Shown here piece by piece: positions 47,668-59,506 of a DNA stretch of 64,000 nt. The DNA is taken from positions 22,079,501 to 22,143,500 of the forward strand of contig NC_134287.1 of the NCBI RefSeq assembly GCF_949628215.1. Reading direction: 5' to 3'. Each line of letters starts with the position of its first letter. The first letter of the stretch is position 1. Below the pieces are notes generated by a model. That model saw only the letters and a program-made list of their open reading frames with translations. It was not told the origin of the DNA and made no database searches. The translations under genes and the position numbers were made by a program. The stretch comes from Phalacrocorax aristotelis. Taxonomy: Eukaryota; Chordata; Aves; Suliformes; Phalacrocoracidae.

Positions 47668-50600
47668 GTGTTGTGGTTGCAGGGGCTGGCGGGGGGGATG
47701 ATGGAATGCTCTGTGATGTGGTTGTGGGGGCTGATGGTGCGGGGGGGCGGCAGCTGGCTCAGGACTCTCAGTTCCCCGGGTACCTGGTGCGTCTGCCAGG
47801 GTCGCAGCCAGCTCTCCCATGTGCTGCTGTATTGGGGTTTTTCAGGCTTAAAGCTAAACCCAAGGGCAGGCTTGGAGGCTTCAGCTTGTCTTAAGCTGCC
47901 GTGCTGGGCTGCAATAACACTAACAGCTGCCCGCGGTTACTGGTAAATCCCCCAAACGGCTGTTCTCGGGGAGCACCGCACAGTGCCCGGTTGTATTGGA
48001 AATCAAGATGTAAATGATTAATTAGACAGTCCTTGCGGGGTGGCGGCAGACGTGGCAGCGCTGCGCGGTGGGGTACGGAGAGATGCGAGCTGGAGGAAGG
48101 GGGCACCCGCAGGGGAGGCAGGCTGAGCGGGCCAGGGAGCCGACGCGGTGGGGAGCAGGGTGGGGGGGTGAGACTGGGGGCCTCCACTGGGCCTCCCGGG
48201 GAGGGCTGTCCTCGACCCCGAGCGTGGCCTGGGTGAGGGGTGGCACCAGCCCCAGCTCATCCAGCGGCTCTGAAAGCCCGGTGGTGTTGCGTGTGCCGCT
48301 GCAGGGAGAACAGGCCAGTGAGGTTTTCTTGCAACTTGGAAGATTTGGTTGAAATTAAGAATCCCAGTATTAAGCTGACTGAAGCGGTCGTGAAGACTGG
48401 AACTCTTAAATAAGCCAAGGGATGTTCGGGCTCCCAGCAGAATCAGTCTGGCATTTCTGCCCGCTCAGCGCCTGGGATAATCCTTCAGCTGGGCTGGCTT
48501 CACCCCAGCCTGTGGTTTTTGGGATGCCAGACTGCCTGCCCAGCACTGTGCTCCGAGAACTTGGGCTTGTACAGAAACCTACTGTATTCAAAGCCACTGC
48601 TGGTTACAGTGCAGCGTTCAGTGTAATTAAGCGATGGCACCGGAATTAATGGCATTATGTGCGAGCCAGGATGGAAGGTCTGGCCCTCAGCTGGTTTGGT
48701 TTGGGCTGGAGATGCTGTGTGGTGTTTTATCCACCACGTGACTTCCACTTTCAAGGTACAGTATCCACTGCCAGCCATCTCGGGATGGAGACCTGTGATC
48801 CTTTACCTCCCCTGCGGCCACTGGGCAAAGGGGGAACTCCTAATATGCCATGATGGAGAGCAGCGGCAGCATGACCGTTGTTCTAAAACCGGGTGAAAAT
48901 CCAGTTCCTGGCGCCATTCCCACTTGGTGTAAATTCTAGCCCCTTTCATGTTATTATATTATTAAATGCACTTGTTCGTATACGCGTGAGGGGTTTAGGC
49001 AGGGGACCGAAGAGCTCTGCATAGTAAAGTCTGCTCCGTGTTCTTGCTTGGTCTCGTTGCTTTTCGGTCTGGACTCAGCCTCCAGGTGGACAGCGAAGCA
49101 AGCACGGGAAAGCAGGGGCCAGAAAGTCCAGCTATTTTGCTAGGACAACATAAAAATCTGTAGCAATTGTTATCAACTGGCCTTTTTCCTCCCCTTTTCC
49201 CTGGGATTGTACGTGTGAAACACTAGATGGAGCCTTCTGTGCGCTGGAGGAGCAGAGGAGTGTGCCAAGTTCAGAGCAGCTTTGCTTCCAGCAGCGTCTT
49301 GTAAAACGTGTTACCGCACGTTCCGCTGGCAAGGAGGATGCCGCTGAACGGGAAAGCCGTGGTGGGAAGTTCTTTCTTACACCTGCAGAGGGCAAAAATC
49401 ATGTGGCGTTTCCCTTCGCATGAAAAATACATCAGAACTAAGAATTGGAATGGTTATAGCGTTGACGATTATGTACGCGTCGTTTTTTTAAAGTAGTTTT
49501 TGAAGTCTGTGTGGAGGAAGGGTTAAGTTGTGGCTTTGAGAGCACATGCCTTCATCTAGATACGCGTAGAATTGATTCTGACCTTCAAACATCTGGCTTT
49601 CCCACAACCATTTGCAGTTATCTTTCTCAGGAAAATTATTTAAAACACATTGAGCTTTGACATTTTCTTAATAAGCTGATTTTGATTTTGTGTTGCGGCT
49701 TCAGTGGTGGCGCTCCAGCGCGCCGGGGCCGCTGGCCTGGCTTCATGACGCAGCGGCGGCGGTGGTTGCGTTGGGGAGCTCTTTCCCCTGTTGTTGTTTC
49801 AGAAGCAGAGCGGCGTCAGCATTCTGTGCACACACACAGCGCAGCCTCTGAAAGCACCCAGGAAAGCAGATTACAGAACACTAGTTTCCAAGAAGACGAA
49901 ATTGCAACGTCGTTATGAAATGAACAATGTCATCTTAATTATGCTTTGCAAATTTTAGACTGCGTATAAACAACTAGTACATCTTGCTGATGTCCAGAAT
50001 GACTATAGGATACCGAGAAAATGCAAATATAAACCAAACTGTGGGCTAATTACATATGTTTGTACAGAGAATGATAACTGAAAGAGAAGTTCTTGTAGAA
50101 AACTCTCACGGAGGCGCGCACGATGCCACGCAGAGGATAGATCCTCTGAACCAAGAGAGTGCCAACGGTTTTCCAACCTTGCAGAAAGGGATCCTTGGTG
50201 GGTTAATGACCTGGTTCAGCAAATACTTATGCATACTGCTTTACTCTTGTGCTCAGCTGAATAGATCCCAAGGAATTGACTAAGAATCACTTCGTTATAG
50301 CCTCTTTAGTGGAAAAATGGGAGGATAATTAAACCTTGCCTACTCCTACATGTAAGGATATGCTTTTAAAATTCTTATGTTTAAGCAAATAAGTATATGC
50401 TTTTTAGTATTTTAGAAACAGAGGAATTTAGATGTGTTCAGAATTAAAGCTCTTTCCTACCATCATATGCCTTGCTCGCGCACTGCGTAGGGCACTACTT
50501 CAGTTGCATGAAGGGACGGAAGAGGGGAGGATGCGTTGCCTTTCCAACCAGTCTATGAAATGGGCTGATAGTCTCTTTTCAGTGAGAAATAATCACCGCC

Positions 50601-52465
50601 TATAATCCCTCTGCTCACCAACCAACCGAAAAAGGCTTTATAAGGTTTCGGTTGGTGGATTCAATCTAGTGAAGTCACACAGATGAGTTGAAAACAACAA
50701 AATAATCATCCGTGGCGTAGTATTTTGTCTTCTAAATTAAAGGTGGTACCAACAGGATGTTAAATTCTCAGTGAACTTCTACAAATATTTCAGAATAATG
50801 ATATTTTTCCTAAACCACCCGAATTATCCCGCAGCTTTCTCAGTTTGCGTTGCGTGGTATAAGCCATCAGAGACGCAGGCCCCTTTTATTAAGTAGCTTT
50901 CCCATAATTTTTAGGTGAACAGGAATTTCTTACACAGCTCAGAGTTTGTCAGTGGCCTTTTAAGATTACCCCAACCCATTGCAAGAGTAATCTGTCAAAG
51001 CTGACGTTCATCCTCTCCCCTAAATTGCTATCGCTTTCTAGTTCGGCCGCCGATGGGCGTGCTGTGCGGCAAAGTAGGTGCTAGCGGGGCCAGCTCGCGA
51101 AGCTTATCTTTGTATTAAGAACACTGTTGCGGTGATTCTGGTAGCGATATGGGGCATGTTGTTAATAATGGAGCTGTTGCTGTCTCCGTCTTGATAAAGC
51201 TCTGATGCGCCGTGCGGGGAGAGCAAGGGAATAGTCGTAGAGCTGATATTTGGCCGTTCTCACCCGGGGTGGCAGCGAGAGCAGTTTCAAGCCATCTACA
51301 AGCTGCAGATGGGGTGTTTGTTGAGGCATCTTAATTGGTCATTTTGGGGATATTTGCTTGAAAGCCCTCGTTGTCCGGGGGAGCAGGCTGTCAGCCCAAG
51401 GCGGCGCTCAGCCGGCTGCAGGGTAGCCGTCACTTACTGTCGCTGCAGGGCACAGGGATGTGCGGCGGGATGCGGGTAATCCCAGCCAGGGCGCTGGCAA
51501 AATGGAGCAGCGCTAAGGGTAAAGCACAGATCTGCCTACCTGACCCCCAGTACCCTGTTCTGGCTTATTCACAACCTGCCCGGACACCGCCATAAAGCAC
51601 TGAACTGTGAGCTGGGTGGTTTTTAACTCCTGCATGTATTTGGGTATCTGACTCCTTTCTTTAGGCACCTTCTTCCCAACAAAATCCATGGCATGCTCTT
51701 ATCTGCCATGATCAAGTTTTCTTCCTCCTACGTGTACTGAGGTACTCTGGTAATATTTCAAAGGCGAGTATGCAAGTGTTTTGAAGAGATCAGCCACCCT
51801 ATGGCTGTTAATAACAATAGTTTGTTGGTCCGGCCGTGTGCGTGCATGCTTTCTTGCAGCGTTTGCTTAGGAATGAAGATATACTGAGGATGAACTGACC
51901 TCCTCTGCCCCCAACACCTAAGAGGCTCTTGCTGCAAATTACCTCCTTGGGTGAATACCTATTCTTGCACTAATTGCTACTAGTTTCTTGGGGTATTTTT
52001 GTTCCCACCTGGGAGGTGGCTTCTTCCCTTCGTCTAAGGCTTGGTGAGCCACAATGAATCTCAGGTCAAACGACAGTATTTTGTCATCAGATGTTCCTTG
52101 CACTTGCTAAGCCTATGAATAATGTTCTGCCTTTGTTTAATCGAAGTGATGCCGCTAGTGCAGATAAAGGTGCAAATGCTATGAGCTCTAAATGCTGGAA
52201 ATGTTGATTTCCGAGGATGACTTTTGGATACGCTGTAAGACGCTTGTAGGGACCAGAGAGCACCACCCGGGCCAAAAGGTCAGAGAGTCTGTTCTAAATT
52301 TTGTGATATTTCAAAATAGTTTTGTTTCTGCTAGCTTTATTTTGCCATCTTAATTTAAAAAATCTTAATGGTAATAGGCTGGGGGAGATGTTTTGTCCAA
52401 GATTTTTGTGCCTCCAGAGTTTTTTCTTTACACTCTCCATTTTGATTATTCCTGGGCCTTAGCAG
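47668..52465. other. Intergenic, no gene recognised
   Basis: About 4.8 kb of mixed composition. It includes a small CpG cluster at 49700-49780 and an 11-bp inverted repeat at 50621-50656. No coding frame, RNA gene or clear transposon was recognised. Confidence 0.4.
50621..50656. repeat. Perfect 11-bp inverted repeat
   Basis: ACCAACCGAAA at 50621-50631 and its exact reverse complement TTTCGGTTGGT at 50646-50656 enclose a 14-nt loop. It could form a short hairpin; no function is implied. Confidence 0.85.
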
Positions 52466-52640
52466 ATCATAGAAGCACAGAATCATTAAGGTTGGAAAAG
52501 ACTTCTTGGATCATCAAGTCCAACAGTCAACCCAACACCCCCAGGCCTCCTAAACCATGCCCTGACGTACCGTGTCTACATGTCTTAATTATCCCCAGGG
52601 ATGGTGAGTCCCCCACCTCTCTGGGCAGCCTATATGTGGC
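52466..52640 (-). mobile_element. CR1 LINE 3' fragment
   Basis: Plus strand ATCATAGAAGCACAGAATC, ATTAAGGTTGGAAAAGAC and ATCATCAAGTCCAAC, then CCACCTCTCTGGGCAGCC, is the reverse complement of the same CR1 subfamily as 8185-8529. Confidence 0.9.
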
Positions 52641-52894
52641 ATTATATCAGATATAGCATTAGGTGACTTCTTACAGGACTGTTGGCTACTCTTCTTGTGT
52701 ATTTACAGCTACCTGGCCATACCAGGCGCTCTGGCGTCTCCATGCCGTCTTCCTACCGCTGCGTTCGGGGAGCAGAGCCCGGGTTGCTCAGTGTGTGTTC
52801 ATGCACTGGTGGTGGCTCCTTCCCAGCCTCCCCTCCTTACGACTGACCCGAAACCATTCTGTCAGGCGCTCTTGCTGCCTTGCTGTTCACCACC

Positions 52895-53160
52895 TCTTGC
52901 AGGCTGTTAATGAATATATTGAAAAACACCAGCCCGAAGACTGATCCCTAGGGCACTACGCTATTAACCTTTCTCCACGCTGAGAATTGGCCATTTATTT
53001 CAATTCTCTTTCCTACCTCTTAACTTGTTTTAATCCGTGACAAGCCTTTATCGTTCACCCGGTGGTAACCGTGTTTCCTCTACAGCCTCTAGCTAGGTAG
53101 GAACTTTATCAAATGCCTTTGCAGTACATGAACAGGTCATACCTCCCAGTCCTCCCTTAG
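52895..53160 (-). repeat. Old interspersed repeat, probably CR1/L3-type LINE
   Basis: AATATATTGAAAAACACCAG, GACTGATCCCTAGGGCACTA, GAGAATTGGCCATTTATTTC and AACTTTATCAAATGCCTTTG resemble an ancient repeat I know from many amniote genomes. Class and orientation are assigned from memory and uncertain. Confidence 0.55.
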
Positions 53161-54488
53161 ATTGCTTCTCTTTTGCCCTGTGAAAGGCTCCCAACAAGCA
53201 AAGGAGACGCAGATCCCCTTCGTTACTGTTTTGGGGGATCATTTGAGAATTCTACATTCTGGGAGTACCAGCAAGGTACTTTTTTTTTTTTTTTAGAGCA
53301 TTGCCTGGAAATTTGTGTATATGAAGATACCGTGTGATCCTAAAAGTCAGCTTCTCACTTGTTCTCGTTCTGAATGTCCGTATTTAAAAGTATCTCATGG
53401 TTTCTGATGGTCTTGATTTTAAGCGGAGGAGACAGAGTAACCCTATGGGAACGAGGAGCTTTCTGTCGCTGGGTCTCATGGCCGTGGTTGTGGGTGGGGG
53501 TGCCTGTTGTGGCAAGCACAGGACAAAGGGACCCCGCAGCTCATCTCAGCCTTCGCTGAGCCTGTCTCGGCAAAGCAAGAAACCAAAGTCAAACCAGAGT
53601 CAGCCCTTCGTGTTCTACCCGTAAACCAACGTGTTATCAGAGTGGCCAAGACCATGGTCTTTCCTACCTTTTATTCACTAAGAAGGCACCCGTGTGCTCC
53701 ATGCAGCCTGTCTCCTAGGCTTTCCTTCTTGTGTGAGCTTGGGCTGCAAGGAGGTAAAAGGGATTACAAGCTGGCGGCGATCTTCTTGTGTCTGAAACCT
53801 CATCTGTGGTGTCAGCTGCGTTCATGGGATGAAGTCCTGTGTATGGCTTACTTCTGCCTAGGGCGTCGCGTTATACTGTTTTCTTGGCTGGGTTAAGTTA
53901 AATGTGTAGAATTTCGGAGAGTGTTCTCCTGCCTTTTAAAAATGTGTTCTTTAATTTCCAGCTTTTCATGTGTTCTACCAGCTTGTGTTGTTTGTCCGGG
54001 GTTTCTGCTTAGTGCTGATATCGTATAAAATCATGCTAATTTGTGAAGGATGCAGAGGAACTGAAGAAATCATGTCCATTAATCGGTTTATATCTCTTGT
54101 GATTAAAAATACATGGGTTTTCCTGGAATTGCGAGTCGTCTGTGTTGGGGCAACAATGGGTGTGGAGATCCCTTACAAGAAAACCTGTGAAGGGGGAAGT
54201 GACTTAGAATAAAGCTGGGAAACGAGGGCTGCTGTTTGCTGTTAAAATGCCTTGGAAGTGGAAACATAGAAAGCCTTTTCGTGCCATGATGGATACAGGG
54301 AAAGGAAAAGAGGAGCGAGTGTGTGCGTGTGTCCTGATTTACCTTAGTCGTGATGAGCATGACAAAGCCCTGCTGAAATCACTGAAGATTACAAACTGGT
54401 AGATCATTATTTGCTTTCAAATATCCGACATATTTGATAATAAAGTTCCCTCTTATTTTTATAAAATGCCTTATTTTGATTGTTTCAG
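53161..54488. other. Intergenic, no feature seen
   Basis: Contains a T15 run at 53280-53294. The open frame 53507-53896 (129 codons) has no recognisable domain. Confidence 0.4.
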
Positions 54489-54561
54489 GACTTTGAAGTA
54501 CAACAAAAGAAGTTGGCTTGTGGACAGGGAAGGATTACTGTGATGTCTCTTAGTTCCACAG
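54489..54561 (+). ncRNA. Candidate exon A of an unknown spliced transcript
   Basis: 73 nt between TTGATTGTTTCAG and CACAG|GTGAGT, both near consensus. One frame is open (24 codons), the other two have stops. The joined frame ends 18 codons into candidate exon B, so a non-coding RNA is the simpler reading. Confidence 0.3.
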
Positions 54562-55020
54562 GTGAGTTACTTCCCCATGTGAAAGAAGTCATAAGTGTGG
54601 AGTGTGACCAAGGCCCCTTTGGTGCTTAGCAAGGTTGTGAGCGGCAGTGCCTTGGGAAGTCCCGTCCCAAACTCCTGAAACATGGAAGGTGGCTGGCAGA
54701 ACGGAGTAGAGATTTTGGCAAGGTTCCTGGGTTTGAACCGTGCAGGAATTGTCTAAAACTAACACGTAGCTGTAGCTGGTGTGCCGGCACTGTGCCCACC
54801 TACCCGAGGGTGGGCGCACGAACGTGTCATGCATTTTTTTTGGCCTTTGGAGTGGTTCAAAGGTGCCGATACAAACCAAAGCTTTAGCATTGTGTGCAGG
54901 GGGTTGTGTTTCCCTTTCTCAGAGGGAACAGCTTGCAATGGTTGATGTGCCATTAGGATAAATATCTGGTACGACAAACATCTACCAGCTTTTTGACATC
55001 TTTTTTTTTTTTGTCCTCAG

Positions 55021-55171
55021 CTTGCTGCGATAACGTAGCTGTTCAGGGAAGATGGTGCGAAGACGGAATTTTGTGAATAAGCTGTTGGTTTCGTTCCAGA
55101 GGACAGCCAAATAACGGAGCAGACCTCACTAGTTTCAGATCGAGTGCAACACAATTTCATCCCCTGAAACG
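55021..55171 (+). ncRNA. Candidate exon B
   Basis: 151 nt after T11-TTGTCCTCAG, a very strong acceptor, ending at ACG|GTAATT. All frames contain stops or end soon. It lies 460 nt downstream of candidate exon A on the same strand. Confidence 0.3.
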
Positions 55172-58100
55172 GTAATTTTCAAAAAATGTTGTGTCTTAAA
55201 TAGTGGTTTTTATTTTTTCCCTCGCTTTTATCCGGAATTCATTTCCAGTTACTCTGACAACAAGCGCTAAAATTTCTGTCTGTCAGGAAATGTTTTCGAA
55301 CTCTTTAGCTAAAAACTATTTGAAAAATCTAATTTGGATCTGTAAACAGGTTCGCCTGCCCCAGATGACTTTTGCCAAATGAAAGTTCTTCACCCGAAAA
55401 GTTTTTTCGCAGCTCCGGGGAAGAACCGGGTCCGCGCGTTGAAGCATCCGACGAGCGGCGCGCTGCAGGCTGCGAGCGCGCGCCTGTGAGCTGTGGGACG
55501 TGGCTTTCTGAAGTCGAACTGGGGAAGAGAAAACCCACCCCACGGGAGGGGAAAATGTGGTTTCCTGTTAGCGAAACCTTCACCTTAATCTTTAAAACAC
55601 AAACAAAACACAGTAGGCATTTGGGAGAAGCAAAACGTGAAATAGAATTATCAGGTTTAACCAGAGAATATCACTGTCGTGTTCTTCCGAAGTCTCAGAT
55701 TAAATCATGGTTTTTCTATTTGTGCATAGAGTATCTCTAATGAGACACTTAGGTGCTAGACACCCTAACGGGCAACGGTAATTTCTGTATTACCTTAGGT
55801 TTTTTTAGTGCTTTTAGTTGGAAAACTGGTATTTTATGACCTTGATAACTCAAGTGAAAAAGGCATTGCTCCGTACTGTTTGGTTTTCCTCAAAGGAATA
55901 GAGATCCGGATTTCACTCACCCACAGCTGCACTTGCGGATCTGTACAGCGCTGCAGCCATAGCTGGGACTTTCAGACAAAGCACAGGAATCAATTCAGAT
56001 TTTGAATTATTTGGAACACTTATTAAAAAAAAACAATTTTGATGCACTTTCACCAAACTAATTGTGATCTAATGACAGTGCTGGAGCCCGTGTCGCTGCC
56101 CGGCTGACGCATTGGCAGGGAGAGTCTCTGCATTTGGGTAGTGGATATCGGTGCTTTGGCCAACCACAAAACCAAAATAGCAGATGACAACAAAAATCCC
56201 CTTCTGCGCTGTGTTCAGAAAGTTCAGGAAATTACTGGCTTAAGGAAATACAATTTCAGTCTTCAGAGCTCTCTTCTGGCAATGCGTATTTCCTGTAAAT
56301 AGAAAGTTATTTCTGCTAGGGGCAGAATTTTTCTCTTTTTGATGCTAAAAGCTCATTAAAATCTGATGTTAAACAATTAATGTTCCTAAGGACGAATTGT
56401 TTCATGTACTAGGACTTTCTCTACCCAGAGGAAAATACGATATCCCAGAAAATTACAGGGCCTGTAATAAACTTCATGCTTGCAAAATGCTCACTGACGT
56501 TCACCTCAAGCCCCAGTATTTTTACGGAATCTGTCGGAGTCGTTTGCAGATGGATGGGCGTGGAGAACGGCGTGTCTTCTCGTAGTTGACTCTGATCTTT
56601 GGACGAAGAATTAGGAGTTAAGCGCGTTTATCCACAGAAATTGTATTAAAATGTGATATTCGGTAACCTTAACATTTGTTATGGAAATAGGCTCCTTCAA
56701 GGTCTGGGGACACGTTGCCCCGCTCTTTGCCCTGGGTGCTGCCCACCACCTTCCCGCCGTGATTTACAGCGTGGAGCGGAGCAGCGTGTCACCGGTGCCA
56801 ACTGAGGACAGAGCCCAAAGGTGTCTCAGTATCTTCTGGGGTCATCAGAGCCCTTTGAGCTTATACATTAGATATGCCAGGGAAATAAATGAAAAAAGAT
56901 TGTTCTCCTTGGTGTTCAGCAGGAAACCTATTACAAGAAGTTGGAGATAAGACACTGCGTGTTGCCTCTGCTTGGTGGGGCCCTACAAATCCTGCTTCAT
57001 TCCTATACAGGAACGCTGGAGGCAACGGGGTTTTTACGTGTAGTCCGTGAGGAAGGACTTTTACTCCTTTCCTCGAGAGCTGGGAGTCGGCTTCACCCTC
57101 TCGTGCTGTTCGTTGTGCCAGAACAGACAGGGAAGAAGCAAAGGATGCTTTGCTTGCATTTTTTGAAACCCAGCATTGTTCGTTAAGCAAAGTCAAAGTC
57201 TTATTTCCTTGCTAGTTAGAAGACTTTATGAAAATATGTTAACTTAAATATGTTAAGTGTAGAAAGTGAAGCCCAGCTCACGGGCAGTGTGCCCCCTGCA
57301 TCTCGCGTGAGGGTGGTGTCCGCCGTCTGTCCCTCCACCGCGGCCTTTGCGGTTTCGCTCTTCCCTGAATTCACACCCAGCCAGAACAGAATTGTGTGGC
57401 GGCAGCTTTTATCTTTTCATCTGAAAGCAAAATATAGAGATTTCTCTGGAATCCATGAAAGTGTATTTAATGGCTTTAGACAAGACCAAAAAAACGCTCT
57501 TTGCTGGCGTCTTGCTGAATTTAGTCCTAAACACTAAAAAGAACTGAACCAGGGAATTTAATGAAAATCCTATTTTAGACTGAATTATATTTTTCTCAGT
57601 ACATCTTAATAAAAACAATAAGAATAATAAGACAATTACTTGGGCAAAACCCTGTTCCCTAGTTCTTGCATTTGGCATCATCGTTACCTTCAATTTGTGG
57701 GTAAGGACATTTTTCATGCGAAACCCCAAGCCTTTTACTACCTCACCTTACGCTCCTAAGGACTGCTCCTCATCTGAAGGCAGTTTACTGCTTTGGGGTT
57801 TTATGTGTTTGTTTTTGACACAAACCATTGCTATGAAACTTGCAATGCCACGGGGCAATGAAACTCCTGTTTCACTGAATATTCTGTGCTCTAACAAATA
57901 TCCCCGGTGATGGGAGCTGACGCGACACGCACCAGAGCAGTTCTCCCTTTTAATTCAATCTCTAAATTTCAGGAGAGACACCGTTGATATTTTTTTCCCT
58001 TCAAGTTTTTACGATCTCTGTGCATCAGAATGAAAATATATCACATTTGGTTTCCCTAACTCAGCTAACTTTGTTTCTTTGCGAGGCACGACGAGCTTCT

Positions 58101-58427
58101 CAGTAGCACAAAGTGGCCTGGCGTTGGAGGCTGGCTTTGGGGGTGGCACAAGTAGCGCTTGGCTCCCGGCAGGGACCTCCTGATGGGTTGCTTCCGCGGG
58201 GGCAGGTTTCCTGCAGCGAGAGGAAGGGTTGGGAAGCTCTGGGGAATTTTCAGGCTAAAGAGCCTTAAGTGGCTGGGAGCGGGGAGCAGCTGCTGGGCAC
58301 GCGGCCGAAAGATTCCTGGTCTCTCAAGTGCGCTACCCTAACTATTTTGGGAAACTGTCTTTTATAAGTACTATGTAAAGGCCTGATTTTTCAATAAATG
58401 AATATATATATTTTTTTCACCCCCCAG
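55172..58427. other. Intergenic or intron of the candidate transcript
   Basis: No gene or repeat recognised. Open frames (up to 122 codons at 55372-55740) lack recognisable features. Confidence 0.4.
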
Positions 58428-58563
58428 GTGTTATCTTACCAAGGACGCGTAGAAGGACCAAAACGGGACCGTGAGGCTCTATGTCCCGCCCTGCTGCACC
58501 AGACCCCTGGGCCCTTTATCCTTCCCCCAGCAGCAGCCATTGCCAGGTGTTTCAGAGGGAAAC
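58428..58563 (+). ncRNA. Candidate exon C
   Basis: 136 nt after TTTTTTTCACCCCCCAG and before AAAC|GTAAGT, a near-perfect donor. It is fully open in phase 0 (45 codons), but this phase does not match exon A or B, so coding continuity with them is not supported. Confidence 0.3.
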
Positions 58564-59115
58564 GTAAGTAACTTCTGGACTCGTCCTTGCTCGCTTTTTC
58601 CAGAATTCATTACATGTTCCGAGAGCAAAAGTTGTTTATTACACCCAACTTTTTATTTACTTACTTTCCTCAGAAGGGCAAACTGTAATTAGGATGTATC
58701 CTTATGTTACAAAAGGCTTCTTTTCCCCCCTCTTATGAGCAGTACTTTAAGTTACAGCATCTACCAGCCTTTTTCTTCCCAAGAGCTTTGCAAAATCCTG
58801 GTCATTATCTCTGTAATAAGATTTCTGGCCCTTTAGTCATCCACAATGGGATGTGACAAAATCAAGTTGTCAGTCTGGACTGATCTTGGTGGTGTGAAGA
58901 AAATATCACTTTTAGACCTGAGGGTTTCTTTATGTCTCTTGTGGTCTACAAAGATAAAGACACTTTATAGGGCTGCGTGAATAAATTGGTAGAGTAACCC
59001 CCTCTGTCCTTCTGTGCTGTATTCGACCCCGTTCTTCCTTTTCTTTGGAAAATGCTCAACGGGAAGGAGTTAAATGAGAGAGTATCTCTAATCCTAGGTA
59101 GCCAACGTTGCCTCA
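58564..59115. other. Intergenic, no feature seen
   Basis: Mixed sequence up to the solo LTR. Confidence 0.4.
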
Positions 59116-59506
59116 TGTCATGGTTTAACCCCAGCCGGCAGCTCAGCCCCCCCAGCCCCTCGCTCACTGCCCCCGGTGGGATGGGGGAGAGAATCGGGAG
59201 GGCAAAAGTGAGAAAACTCGTGGGTTGAGATAAAGACAGTTTAAAAGCAAAAGGAAGAGCGACGCATGCAAACAAAGCAAACCAAGGCATCCATTCGCTC
59301 CTTCCCGCGGGCTCCCACCCCCTCCCCGCTCCCTGCGCACCCCCAGCCCACTCGCTGGGGGGGTGGGAGAGGCAGAACTCGGTGTCAGCCCTGCTCAGCA
59401 GGAGCGAAAGCATCCCTCTGTTATCGGCACCAGCGCAAACCCAAACCACAGCTCCACGCTAGCTTCTACAATGAAAATTAACTCTTTCCCAGCCAAAACC
59501 AGCACA
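59116..59506 (-). mobile_element. Solo ERV-L-like LTR
   Basis: On the minus strand it starts TGTGCTGGTTTTGGCTGGG and ends GGTTAAACCATGACA, 391 bp in all. The flanks CCTCA (59111-59115) and GCTCA (59507-59511) form an almost perfect 5-bp target-site duplication, the size expected for ERV-L. No internal retroviral sequence is attached, so it is a solo LTR left by recombination. Confidence 0.88.

Noticed and set aside
46870-47946. Open frames of 177-318 codons over the minisatellite
   Set aside because: The repeat unit lacks stop codons in several registers; the apparent proteins are pure repeat artefacts.
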